Source: SAR324 cluster bacterium
Lineage (GTDB): Bacteria > SAR324 > NAC60-12
Direction of reading: 5' to 3'
DNA length: 6,719 nt
Assembly (NCBI GenBank): GCA_028822475.1
Contig: JAPKDT010000114.1
Location: 1-6,719 of the forward strand
Numbering within the stretch: the stretch's first letter is position 1; each line of letters starts with the position of its first letter. The position numbers and the translations under genes were made by a program. The notes under the pieces were generated by a model. That model made no database searches. It saw nothing but the letters and a program-made list of their open reading frames with translations, and was not told the origin of the DNA. Positions 1 to 6,143 of the stretch are shown piece after piece.

Positions 1-265
1 AGTATAGAATCAATACCTTTTGCATTAATTCAAAAATTGGCAAAAACACCTAAAACAGCTGTTTGCAAATTTCTGGAGCAAAGATAAACGTCTGATGATA
101 CGGTTTCTTAGAAATAAGGACGATGTGGACTTGGATGTCATGAGACAAGTTATTCAACAGCCAATGCTTGGTTGAAGTATACTTTAGTTTTAAACCGTGG
201 TAAAAATGAGAAACCAAAACTAAACTAAACTAAATATAACATGATTCATTTTCAATAAAGAAATA
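1..265. other. Leader region with no recognised gene
   Basis: No convincing gene is visible on either strand. One plus-strand frame is open from the left edge and reads IESIPFALIQKLAKTPK before a stop near 88. The next frame is open from about 62 to a stop near 175 and includes FWSKDKRLMIRFLRNKDD. This could be the 3' end of a frame-shifted gene, but I recognise no family. Near the right end there is a 5-base near-tandem (TAAAC, TAAAC, TAAAT at 221-235) and a TATAAC at 235-240, which could be a -10 element for the downstream gene, although no good -35 precedes it. Confidence 0.4.
183..224. repeat. 9-base inverted repeat upstream of the AllA-like gene
   Basis: TTTAGTTTT at 183-191 is the exact reverse complement of AAAACTAAA at 216-224, with 24 bases between the arms. 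The arms are almost pure A/T, so chance formation is plausible. The position, about 40 bases upstream of the start codon, would suit an operator. No terminator-like T-run follows the second arm. Confidence 0.25.
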
Positions 266-955
266 ATGAAACAAGAAAGTAGCAATACTATGCCGGCTGT
301 TAAGATAATTGATTATTTAATTCCGGATGTTCCACAGAAACTTCCGTTTTACGATGTACCATTGCTAAAAGCAACCCCTGAGTCACTGAAAAATTACGGA
401 GAACTTGTTGATGATTACCATGATTATCCTGTAGAAATTGTTACGTGGCCCCCACAAGGGAGACGTCCTGTAGATGCAGGAACCGGAAATGAGGCCGGTA
501 CAGTTTCAGGAACTTTCGAATTTTGGTGGCAGGGTGATTATTTGTATGGAAAAAATCAGGCAGTAAACGATCAATATCTCCTTGGCTGGTCCAAAAACCC
601 CGGAGAAGCACAAAAGGATCCAGAAAATTCTGGAGACCATGAACGTGTTCTTTTGTGGCACGTCAATTACCATCCGGACGGCGGACAGCTTTTTTACCCC
701 TTAGACGGCTTGCCTTTCGTTGTGCCTCTGGCTCTACCGGGAGATGATGTCAAGCCCTCAGATTTTGTCGCCTTCTACGTTGATGGCGGAAAAGGTTTGT
801 ATATTCATCCAAATGTCTGGCATGAAGGTGTTTTTCCGTTAACAGAAAAAGCAAGTTTTTATGATAAGCAGGGAAAGGTTCATGCACGGATTAGCTGTAA
901 TATTGCTCAGGAATTTGGAGTGTTTTTATCAGTTCCACTAAAATACCCTTCATAG
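266..955 (+). CDS. AllA-like (ureidoglycolate lyase fold) protein
   Basis: This 229-residue protein resembles the ureidoglycolate lyase (AllA) family in its second half. HPDGGQLFYPLDG (about 136-148), a following VVPLAL strand, and GLYIHPNVWHEGVF (about 177-190) line up with the HPLGTQAFIPMKG and GVNYHRNVWHHPLF segments that I recall from E. coli AllA. That enzyme splits ureidoglycolate to glyoxylate and urea in allantoin breakdown. The family is a cytosolic cupin-like fold, and no signal peptide or membrane segment is visible. It is longer than E. coli AllA (about 160 residues); the extra N-terminal part includes SGTFEFWWQGDY (81-92). The start is ATG with a weak AAAGAA upstream; a second ATG at residue 9 (position 290) is possible. 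No allantoin-pathway neighbour is present, so the substrate is uncertain. It is the only intact gene in the decaying left region. Family is fairly sure, enzyme activity is not. Confidence 0.75.
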   Translation: MKQESSNTMPAVKIIDYLIPDVPQKLPFYDVPLLKATPESLKNYGELVDDYHDYPVEIVTWPPQGRRPVDAGTGNEAGTVSGTFEFWWQGDYLYGKNQAVNDQYLLGWSKNPGEAQKDPENSGDHERVLLWHVNYHPDGGQLFYPLDGLPFVVPLALPGDDVKPSDFVAFYVDGGKGLYIHPNVWHEGVFPLTEKASFYDKQGKVHARISCNIAQEFGVFLSVPLKYPS

Positions 956-985
956 AGTTTAGTTTGCAGAATAACAAAATCAGCT

Positions 986-990
986 GGAGA
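986..990 (+). promoter_or_regulatory. Ribosome binding site of the PhnB-like remnant
   Basis: GGAGA lies 7 bases before a TTG at 998 that opens the PhnB-like reading frame. This supports 998 as the ancestral start and places that gene directly behind the AllA-like gene, about 42 bases after its stop, as in an operon. Confidence 0.45.
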
Positions 991-997
991 TTTGAAC

Positions 998-1200
998 TTG
1001 GAACAATTTAATCCTTAGTTGATGCTTAACGGTGACTGCGAAGAGGCGGTTGATTTTTATAAAAGATGTTTCGGCGGCCAAATTGCCTTTCTTGGAAGAT
1101 ACGGAGATTCTCCAATGGAAGTTCCGGAAACTCAAAAAAGTAGGGTTTAAAGAAGTTCTTGGTCGTTCAAAGTCGAGACCGATCATGCGTTTCACAATTT
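998..1200 (+). pseudogene. PhnB/YjdN-type VOC protein, degraded
   Basis: Reading from TTG at 998 gives LEQFNP, a TAG at 1016-1018, then LMLNGDCEEAVDFYKRCFGG and a stretch ending VPETQKSRV before TAA at 1148-1150. The pattern NPYLxFNGxCEEAxxFYxxxFGG, followed by a GRYxDSPM-like segment and a PE..K stretch, is the usual N-terminus of PhnB/YjdN-type VOC proteins, whose members are usually about 140 residues. The TAG falls where that family has Tyr (NPY), so a single base change explains it. After 1150 I can find no frame that continues the family, including the C-terminal segment carrying a WG and FG pair. About 48 residues therefore survive and the rest is deleted or scrambled; the right edge given is approximate. 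Not functional as read. Confidence 0.72.
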
Positions 1201-1294
1201 ATTAATTCTACTGTGTATTTATTCAGCTCGGTTTAAGCCGGGTTTAACTATTCATCTCCTAATCACGGGGTTGTTCAATCACAAAAGCAAATCG

Positions 1295-1839
1295 ATGAGT
1301 CTAAAAGCATCAGTATTTATTGCAATCAGTCTGGATGGTTTTATTGCCAGAAAAGGTGGAGAACTCGATTGGTTAGATGCTGCAAGTGCAACTGTTACAG
1401 AGGGTGAAGACTGTGGATACAAGGTGTTTTTTGAATCCATAGATGTCTTGATCATGGGCCGTAAAACTTACGAAAAAATATTGTCATTTAGCAATTGGCC
1501 TTATGGAAAAAAACGGTTATTGTTTTAAGCAGCAGTAACATTATTATTCCTCAGCATTTGGCAAAGACGGTTTCATATTTCGCAGAAACTCCAACAGAAT
1601 TATGTGAGCGCTTAGCGCTCCAGGGAGCTAAACGATTATATGTTGATGGTGGAATCACCATTCAAAGATTCATCACTGACGGACTTATCAACGATTTTAG
1701 CATTACTGTCATTCCGGTAATTTTAGGCAGTGGTATTCCTTTGTTTGGATACTTAAAAAATGATGTTCCACTTAAACACCTTGAAACAAAAAACTATAAT
1801 TTTGGCTTTGTTAAGTCAAGTTATGAGGTGCTTAAATAA
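1295..1839 (+). pseudogene. DHFR/RibD-C-family reductase, split by a -1 frame change
   Basis: The first frame begins at ATG 1295 (MSLKASVFIAISLDGFIARK) and contains LDWLD and VLIMGRKTYE. It reaches WPYGKK and ends at TAA 1526-1528. The next frame, one base back, continues TVIVLSSSN, then LYVDGG and VIPVILGSGIPLF, and ends at 1839. Together they form one protein of about 181 residues, the usual size for the DHFR-like/RibD C-terminal reductase family (YyaP-type), whose marks are SLDGFIA near the N-terminus, MGRxTYE, YVDGG and an LGxGxPLF near the end. The join is at seven A residues, 1507-1513. The frame is also open upstream from a TTG at 1271, but the family begins at MxxxxVFIAxSLDG, so ATG 1295 is preferred; no good ribosome binding site precedes either. 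The substrate is unknown. It may be a true pseudogene, a frameshifted but expressed gene, or a sequencing error. Confidence 0.8.
1507..1513 (+). other. A_AAA_AAA slippery heptamer at the reductase frame break
   Basis: In the upstream frame the codons are GGA AAA AAA CGG, so the last A of GGA plus the two AAA codons form an X_XXY_YYZ heptamer. A -1 slip here gives GKK followed by TVIVLSSSN, which restores the family sequence. I see no Shine-Dalgarno-like stimulator 10-14 bases upstream and no clear hairpin just downstream. The site is compatible with slippage but not proof of it. Confidence 0.5.
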
Positions 1840-1841
1840 AC

Positions 1842-2190
1842 ATAAAAACAATTAATTACAGTCATCTATACAATAATATGTAGTAAAATGCCAAGGCGAC
1901 TCTTGATTTTATTAAAGATACAACAAGCTTACGCATGTAGACGCTGGAGATGGTTGATTAATTTGCGGGCGACCTCCAGCAGAAATTACTGTCCATCCTG
2001 GTGATAAAACAATGTACATGAACAGTCTTTCGGCTGCGTTGACATTGAAGCTTTTATTTCAACTATGAGGTAAAAAAAGATCTACCGTGATTAAGTCCAG
2101 GATCATGGTTGGGGCTTAGTTACTTTTGTGACTTTAACGGGCGGCAGTCGGATTGGGTTATAAGAGCTATGACATGCACGGCCCTGAAAA
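1842..2190 (+). pseudogene. VOC (glyoxalase/bleomycin-resistance fold) protein, heavily degraded
   Basis: A VOC protein can be pieced together across three frames. Frame one (from about 1842) gives IKTINYSHLYNNM, two stops at 1881-1886, then NAKATLDFIKDTTSLRM. One base back comes VDAGDG, TGA at 1955-1957, then PPAEITVHPGDKTMYM to about 2020. One base back again comes SFGCVDIEAFISTMR, TAA at 2071, KKIYRD, TAA at 2092, then VQDHGWGLVTFVTLTGGSR to TAA at 2161. A third step back gives YKSYDMHG. This follows the order known for VOC proteins: a TLxFYKDxLGLR helix, DAGxGWLIF, PPAEIxVHP, a D-I-E-A-x-I helix, and a final QDxGWGLVTxxxLPGG...GLY. The TGA sits at the conserved Trp and the TAA at 2092 fits a former Glu codon. 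It follows the reductase gene almost directly; the ancestral start may be the ATA at 1842. Not functional. Confidence 0.75.
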
Positions 2191-2220
2191 CATTGGTCAT
2201 AATTTCGTTGGCGATTTTTT

Positions 2221-3171
2221 TCAGCTTGATGTAAGAACAGGTAGCATTTCATGTTCAGACAGGTAATGACGTGCGGTTTCAATGTCCTGCTTAATTTGAT
2301 TTTGCAAATCTTCCATAGAGGAAAACTTCTTTTCCGGCCTCAACTGAAAAAGCGGAATAACCTCCAAATCCTTACCGTAAATATCTTCATCAAAATCAAA
2401 AAGCCAAGTTTCAACCGTAATAGCATTTTCGCCGAATGTAGGGCGTTTACCAACATTGGTAACGCCAAAATGAATTTTTTCTGCAAATATTATTTTGCTG
2501 ACATAGACACCGTTTGGCAAAGCTAAGGTGATTCCCGGCTGGATGTTTGCGGTAGGAAATCCTAGTTTTTGTCCACGCTGTTCTCCGTGAATTACCTCTC
2601 CGTAAATACTGAAATCACGACCAAGATAAGACGGTATTTCTGCAAAACGATATTCTTGTATTAATTCCCGTATCAGGGTACTGCTTACTGTTTGACCTTT
2701 CTCCTGTACGGGAGCAACTTCTTCTAGTGAAAAGTTGTATTTTTGGCTGAGAGTTTCCAGCAGAATGAAGTCTCCTGCACGGTACTTTCCAAAACGAAAA
2801 TCGTAACCAATGACTAGTTTTGCCAAATCAAAACGTTTGATCAAAAACTGAAGAGCGAATTCTTCCGGAGGCATTTGCGAAAGTTCCTTTGTGAACGGTA
2901 TTACATGCAGCTCATCTAGACCGAGTTCTTCAAGTAAACGCAGTTGATGAACAGCCGTGCAAATTCGCGAAACTGATTGTTGGGAATGAATTATTTCTTG
3001 AGGATGCGGATCAAAAGTCACCAAAGCACTGGCACATCCGCGTGCTTTTGCTTCTTGTACCGCAGAACAAATTAAAGCTCGGTGGCCTAAATGAATTCCA
3101 TCGAAATTTCCGATAGTAACAACGGAACTTGGAAAAGAAGTTGTTTTATCCTGGTAACTGAAGACCTGCAT
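2221..3171 (-). CDS. ribF: Bifunctional riboflavin kinase/FAD synthetase RibF
   Basis: RibF phosphorylates riboflavin to FMN and then adenylylates FMN to FAD in the cytosol; it is essential in most bacteria. The 316-residue length is normal. The N-terminal FAD-synthetase domain shows GNFDGIHLGH (21-30), TFDPHP (52-57), GYDFRFGKYRAGD (122-134) and SSTLIR (163-168). The C-terminal flavokinase domain shows GEQRGQKLGFPTAN (196-209), which binds nucleotide and Mg, then VTNVGKRPTFG and a VETWLFDFDEDIYG stretch carrying the usual DF and YG. All key motifs are intact. The ATG start has AAGG six bases upstream. The gene lies 135 bases after the U32 gene on the same strand and ends tail to tail with the VOC remnant, with no clear terminator between them. 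Confidence 0.97.
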   Translation of the reverse strand: MQVFSYQDKTTSFPSSVVTIGNFDGIHLGHRALICSAVQEAKARGCASALVTFDPHPQEIIHSQQSVSRICTAVHQLRLLEELGLDELHVIPFTKELSQMPPEEFALQFLIKRFDLAKLVIGYDFRFGKYRAGDFILLETLSQKYNFSLEEVAPVQEKGQTVSSTLIRELIQEYRFAEIPSYLGRDFSIYGEVIHGEQRGQKLGFPTANIQPGITLALPNGVYVSKIIFAEKIHFGVTNVGKRPTFGENAITVETWLFDFDEDIYGKDLEVIPLFQLRPEKKFSSMEDLQNQIKQDIETARHYLSEHEMLPVLTSS

Positions 3172-3219
3172 GAAGAACCTTGAGTGCAGTATTAAACGGG
3201 GATTATTGAACGAAAAAGG

Positions 3220-3257
3220 TTTGAAATATTATTACAGGTAGCACCGAAAATTTCAAA
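3220..3257. repeat. 8-base inverted repeat around the ribF promoter
   Basis: TTTGAAAT at 3220-3227 and ATTTCAAA at 3250-3257 are exact reverse complements, 22 bases apart. One arm covers the proposed -35 box and the other abuts the proposed -10 box. This layout would suit a dimeric repressor, but the AT-rich arms could also arise by chance. The leader is too short and lacks the conserved sequence blocks of an FMN riboswitch. Confidence 0.25.
3228..3256 (-). promoter_or_regulatory. Possible sigma-70 type promoter of ribF
   Basis: On the minus strand TTGAAA (3256-3251) is followed after 17 bases by AATAAT (3233-3228), about 57 bases before the ribF start codon. Both boxes differ from consensus but the spacing is ideal. 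It lies in the only sizeable gap of the minus-strand block, so independent transcription of ribF is plausible. This is a pattern call only. Confidence 0.35.
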
Positions 3258-3306
3258 GAAAAGGCATTTAAAGCTTACGTGTTTATGAGAAACATTCAAG
3301 CTGCAA

Positions 3307-4464
3307 TCACTCATAACGGCTGTAGACAAGGGTCTGTGCAGTCACATATTTGACGTGCGGAACTTGATACAGATTTCCTGAAACAATCTCTGTTACAGGT
3401 TGACCGTCTGTAGTCTGTATGTCTTCGGTCGCAATATTACACTCCCGACCTTCCGGAGTAATTCCCAGTAAAGCTTTAGCAAAAGGGAATGTTTTACGGG
3501 CCAAAATAATCAGCTGCTCACCCTTAACTGCTTCAACGACATATCCCACCAGAGTTTCTCCGTGATCCTTCAGGTGAGGATTTTTTATACGCTCAATCGC
3601 AAGGTCTGTTCGGTTTGCTCTAAAGAAACCATGTGTTATTTTAGTGGGCCAGGCTGATTTTATGGCAGTACATTTTTCTTTATCAAATGACTCTAGCAAC
3701 GCTGATAATTTAATAAGCCAGTTTGCGGATAAATCAAGATGCTGTAAATCAAGTCTTAAGACTTCCAAACTTGTGTTCTGCAGTTCCGGAAGATAATCCA
3801 GCAAAAACAAATCACGATGATGAAACATGAAAGTTCCATGTTGATTTTCGACGGTTGGAAACTGTTGTTGCGGTTGATCTCCCGGGACTAATTTTTTTTC
3901 TAGAAAATCTGGAGAGTTCGTTGAAAAATCTAGTGGACTAAGTAATTTACGAGGAGTGTAAAACAACAAAATTCTACCAACAGCTAATATTTCACAAGGC
4001 ACGGTTAAAATTTTACTATACTCATTCAGCACGGATTTAGGCAGTTCTGTGGAAAGAACGAGGCGTTGTAATTGCTGACCAAAGTATTCTGTCCAGCGCT
4101 GAAGTCCGGTGATGTTATGGTTTCCGGTTTCAACAATCAACTGCAGAGGAAGTTCCGGATGTTCCTGCCGGATCCACTCAGCCGCTCCAAGATCCTGTAC
4201 ACGGATTGCGTGAAATTTTGCTAAAGGCAAACGATTCAGAAGTGTTAGACAGTGCCGGAAAGTTTGCTCTGTGCTGAGGATGTCCCACTGTAAAACGGGA
4301 GACAAACCGCAGGAAAGTGCTGCTTCCAGGAGTGAGAGCAAAGACTTTGTACTCTGCTTTCCCATTCTGCTCAGCGATTTGTGTTGCAAAATCACTTCAC
4401 GGATTGAGGTTTGTTGTATTTGTTCTAACTCTGAAAAACTTTCGAGGTAAGTATTAAAGTGCAT
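3307..4464 (-). CDS. Peptidase U32 family protein, cysteine-poor
   Basis: This 385-residue protein resembles the U32 family, a TIM-barrel-like group named for old collagenase reports. Studied members (UbiU/UbiV, TrhP, RlhA) act in O2-independent hydroxylation of quinones, tRNA or rRNA. Supporting segments are IRVQDLGAAEWIR (87-99), PCEILAVGRILLFYTPR (156-172, like the E-x-x-x-x-GR-x-P-L-x-Y-S-x-R region of UbiV-type proteins), AWPTKITHGFFRANRTD (271-287), and a C-terminal beta-rich part (about 300-385) from VGYVVEAVKGEQLIILARK. The Cys that normally follows YSxR is Lys173, and no CxxxC-like pair follows it. Only five scattered Cys occur (52, 72, 157, 265, 342), so the usual 4Fe-4S site seems absent. 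The start overlaps the ABC gene stop (TAATG), with GGAAGA just upstream. Translational coupling to the ATPase is likely. The substrate is unknown. Confidence 0.8.
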   Translation of the reverse strand: MHFNTYLESFSELEQIQQTSIREVILQHKSLSRMGKQSTKSLLSLLEAALSCGLSPVLQWDILSTEQTFRHCLTLLNRLPLAKFHAIRVQDLGAAEWIRQEHPELPLQLIVETGNHNITGLQRWTEYFGQQLQRLVLSTELPKSVLNEYSKILTVPCEILAVGRILLFYTPRKLLSPLDFSTNSPDFLEKKLVPGDQPQQQFPTVENQHGTFMFHHRDLFLLDYLPELQNTSLEVLRLDLQHLDLSANWLIKLSALLESFDKEKCTAIKSAWPTKITHGFFRANRTDLAIERIKNPHLKDHGETLVGYVVEAVKGEQLIILARKTFPFAKALLGITPEGRECNIATEDIQTTDGQPVTEIVSGNLYQVPHVKYVTAQTLVYSRYE

Positions 4465-5159
4465 TATTCTTCCAGCAGTGCACTACAGCGTTCCACACTC
4501 AAGCCTGCTGAGGAAATATCATGCTTGATGTTTTGGCGGTGCAAAACCAGGACACGGGTTGCCAACTCCAGTCCCAGCTCAATTTGGTGGGTAACCATCA
4601 GCACTGTGCCTCCCTGCTGGTGAAATTCCCGTAGATATTCCTGAAACCAGCGGAATGAGTTTTGATCAAGTCCGGTGTAGGGTTCATCAAGAATCAGGAT
4701 TTCTGGTTTGCACAACATCAAACGTCCAATCATCAAACGTTTTGTCATTCCACTACTGAAATTACGAACCGGCAGCTGCGAAACATGGGACAGATCTATT
4801 TTCGCTAAAACAGCATCGATTTTAGAATTCAGCTCCTCAACACCGTAAAGGGTTCCGTACAAGCGTAAATTATCTATTGAATTCAGGTCTGCATATAACC
4901 TGTTTTCGTGAGTGATACTGCCCATTATCTGCAGCCATTCCAGCAGATTATCTTTTTGGTTTGTGCCGCGGAAAGTAATTTCCCCGTTTGACGGTTTCAT
5001 CAGTGAACTGATTATACGGAGCAGCGTCGATTTGCCGGCACCGTTATTTCCAATCAACATCACGAACTCACCTGTATCAAGCGAGAAGTTAATGTTGTTG
5101 AGAATATTACGAAAACCGAAGCGCTTACTGACGCTTTCAAGATTTAAGAGAGCAGACAT
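4464..5159 (-). CDS. ABC transporter ATP-binding protein, CcmA-like
   Basis: A complete 231-residue ABC ATPase that would drive a membrane permease from the cytosolic face. Motifs in order: Walker A GNNGAGKST (37-45), signature FSSGMTKRL (134-142), Walker B ILILDEP (154-160, catalytic Glu159), D-loop GLD (163-165) and H-loop His191 in VTHQ. The Q-loop lacks its Gln; instead ITHENRLYADLNSIDNL has His84, matching the GHxPxLxxxLTxxENL region of CcmA (cytochrome c maturation/heme exporter ATPase). Together with the FSSGM signature this points to the CcmA-like subgroup, but no ccmB, ccmC or other maturation gene is in view, so I withhold the symbol. The ATG start is supported because the domain begins at once (LLNLESVSKRFG), yet no Shine-Dalgarno sequence precedes it; the leader is pyrimidine-rich. 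It follows the coiled-coil gene by 33 bases and overlaps the U32 gene. Confidence 0.9.
   Translation of the reverse strand: MSALLNLESVSKRFGFRNILNNINFSLDTGEFVMLIGNNGAGKSTLLRIISSLMKPSNGEITFRGTNQKDNLLEWLQIMGSITHENRLYADLNSIDNLRLYGTLYGVEELNSKIDAVLAKIDLSHVSQLPVRNFSSGMTKRLMIGRLMLCKPEILILDEPYTGLDQNSFRWFQEYLREFHQQGGTVLMVTHQIELGLELATRVLVLHRQNIKHDISSAGLSVERCSALLEE
4467..4474 (-). promoter_or_regulatory. Ribosome binding site of the U32 gene inside the ABC gene end
   Basis: The minus strand reads GGAAGAATAATG, where GGAAGA encodes the last Glu residues of the ATPase, TAA is its stop and ATG, sharing one base, starts the U32 protein. The strong site and the overlap settle the U32 start and indicate coupled translation. 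Confidence 0.6.
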
Positions 5160-5192
5160 GAGGCAGGGCGGAAAGTAAAGGAGTTTTTGTTA

Positions 5193-6125
5193 CTACTTTA
5201 TTGGATAAGCATTATCAATTATCAGCTCCTTTTTGTCATTCCAGATCAGGATTCGTACAAAACTACCTGCCTTTACTTTGGAGAAATTTCTGGAAATGAT
5301 TCTATATCTTTTTATTCTAAAAGGTGTTGAGTTTTCGAGACGAAACTGAATATCTTTTTCAAGGTTTTTCTTGGAAGAAAGATACATTCCAGTTCGCCCC
5401 AGTTGGAGCCTGTTCGAATTATTGGTCAGGTTGTAATTGATACTTACTGTGCTATTATTTCTATTAATTTTTAATTTTTCTACAGAGATAGCGGAATTAA
5501 CGCTTATTTGTGATTTTTGTTTTTTAACTGGGGCAATAGTAGCAGCAACTTGTGTAGGTTTTTTAAGTTTTAGCTCAAGTTTGTTTTTTTCCGCATCAAG
5601 TTCAGTTATTTTTGCTTGGACAATTTCATTTTCTGCTATTGATTCAGTTAAAGATGCTTGTGCGCTCAGAAGCTGCTGCTGGAGGGAACGGACTTTAAGT
5701 TGAAGGTTGTTGATCTGTTCCTGAGAAGAAGTTTTTTCAAGTTGAAATTGACGAACCACCTGTTCGCGCTGTTTAAGAATTGAGTTAAGCTCATTAAGTT
5801 CATTTCTTTGACGTTCTAGTAGTGCTGCCTGCTGCTCATTCAGTTTTTTATTCTGAGAAGACTGAGACAACACCTGCTGCTCCCAATCAGAGTCTTGTTG
5901 TCCGGTTTGTTTTAATTTATTAACCAGATTTTCACTGCGGGTTTTTTCTCTTTGGATACGTACCGTCAACAGTTCTTGATCGAGCTCGCGTGTAAAATAC
6001 AGATAAGCGATTGTAATGGACAAAGCAAAAATGATAGATAACAGTAGCCAGATAAAAAATTTGATATTTCTCAGAAAAAAGGCTGTTCCCCGATTATCTC
6101 CGACAACGTAAAAATTAGTTTCCAT
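5193..6125 (-). CDS. Membrane-anchored coiled-coil protein, unknown function
   Basis: I do not recognise a family for this 310-residue protein. It has a short N-terminal tail (about 1-20) and one strongly hydrophobic segment (about 22-44, FFIWLLLSIIFALSITIAYL). A long charged, Gln-rich coiled coil follows (about 46-188, for example LNEQQAALLERQRNELNELN), then a Lys/Pro-rich linker (189-205) and a beta-rich C-terminal domain (206-310) with alternating hydrophobic residues such as VSINYNLTNNS and VRILIWNDKKELII. The likely topology is an inner-membrane anchor with coiled coil and C-terminal domain in the periplasm. This is inferred from the single membrane segment and a basic residue before it (Arg19, Lys22). 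It begins 18 bases after the end of the dprA frame and ends 33 bases before the ABC gene, so it is probably co-transcribed. It could scaffold the ABC complex or an envelope structure, but nothing in the sequence proves that. Confidence 0.85.
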   Translation of the reverse strand: METNFYVVGDNRGTAFFLRNIKFFIWLLLSIIFALSITIAYLYFTRELDQELLTVRIQREKTRSENLVNKLKQTGQQDSDWEQQVLSQSSQNKKLNEQQAALLERQRNELNELNSILKQREQVVRQFQLEKTSSQEQINNLQLKVRSLQQQLLSAQASLTESIAENEIVQAKITELDAEKNKLELKLKKPTQVAATIAPVKKQKSQISVNSAISVEKLKINRNNSTVSINYNLTNNSNRLQLGRTGMYLSSKKNLEKDIQFRLENSTPFRIKRYRIISRNFSKVKAGSFVRILIWNDKKELIIDNAYPIK

Positions 6126-6143
6126 TGATACTCATTACAATTT

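Noticed and set aside
980..1195. Minus-strand open frame of 71 codons
   Set aside because: It lies antisense to the PhnB-like remnant, whose sense strand has clear family sequence, and its own translation matches nothing I know.
1220..1250. Partly palindromic CGGTTTAAGCCG, considered as a terminator or operator
   Set aside because: It is short, has a mismatch and no loop, and lacks a following T-run.
1955..1957. TGA at a conserved Trp in the VOC fossil, suggesting TGA-to-Trp recoding
   Set aside because: The same remnant also has TAG and TAA stops and three frame changes. TGA ends the intact ribF and U32 frames, and intact genes use TGG for Trp, so the standard code with ordinary decay explains it.
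2251..2526. Plus-strand open frame of 91 codons inside ribF
   Set aside because: It is antisense to a fully conserved part of the flavokinase domain and has no family-like features.
3172..3306. FMN riboswitch ahead of ribF
   Set aside because: The gap is only 135 bases and shows none of the conserved paired blocks of the RFN element, only a weak inverted repeat and a possible promoter.
4912..5178. Plus-strand open frame over the start of the ABC gene
   Set aside because: It is antisense to the Walker A region of an intact ATPase and is best explained as a shadow frame.
5437..5703. Plus-strand hydrophobic open frame resembling a small membrane protein
   Set aside because: It is antisense to the coiled coil; Lys/Glu/Gln codons read backwards give Phe/Leu/Ser-rich frames, which imitates membrane segments.
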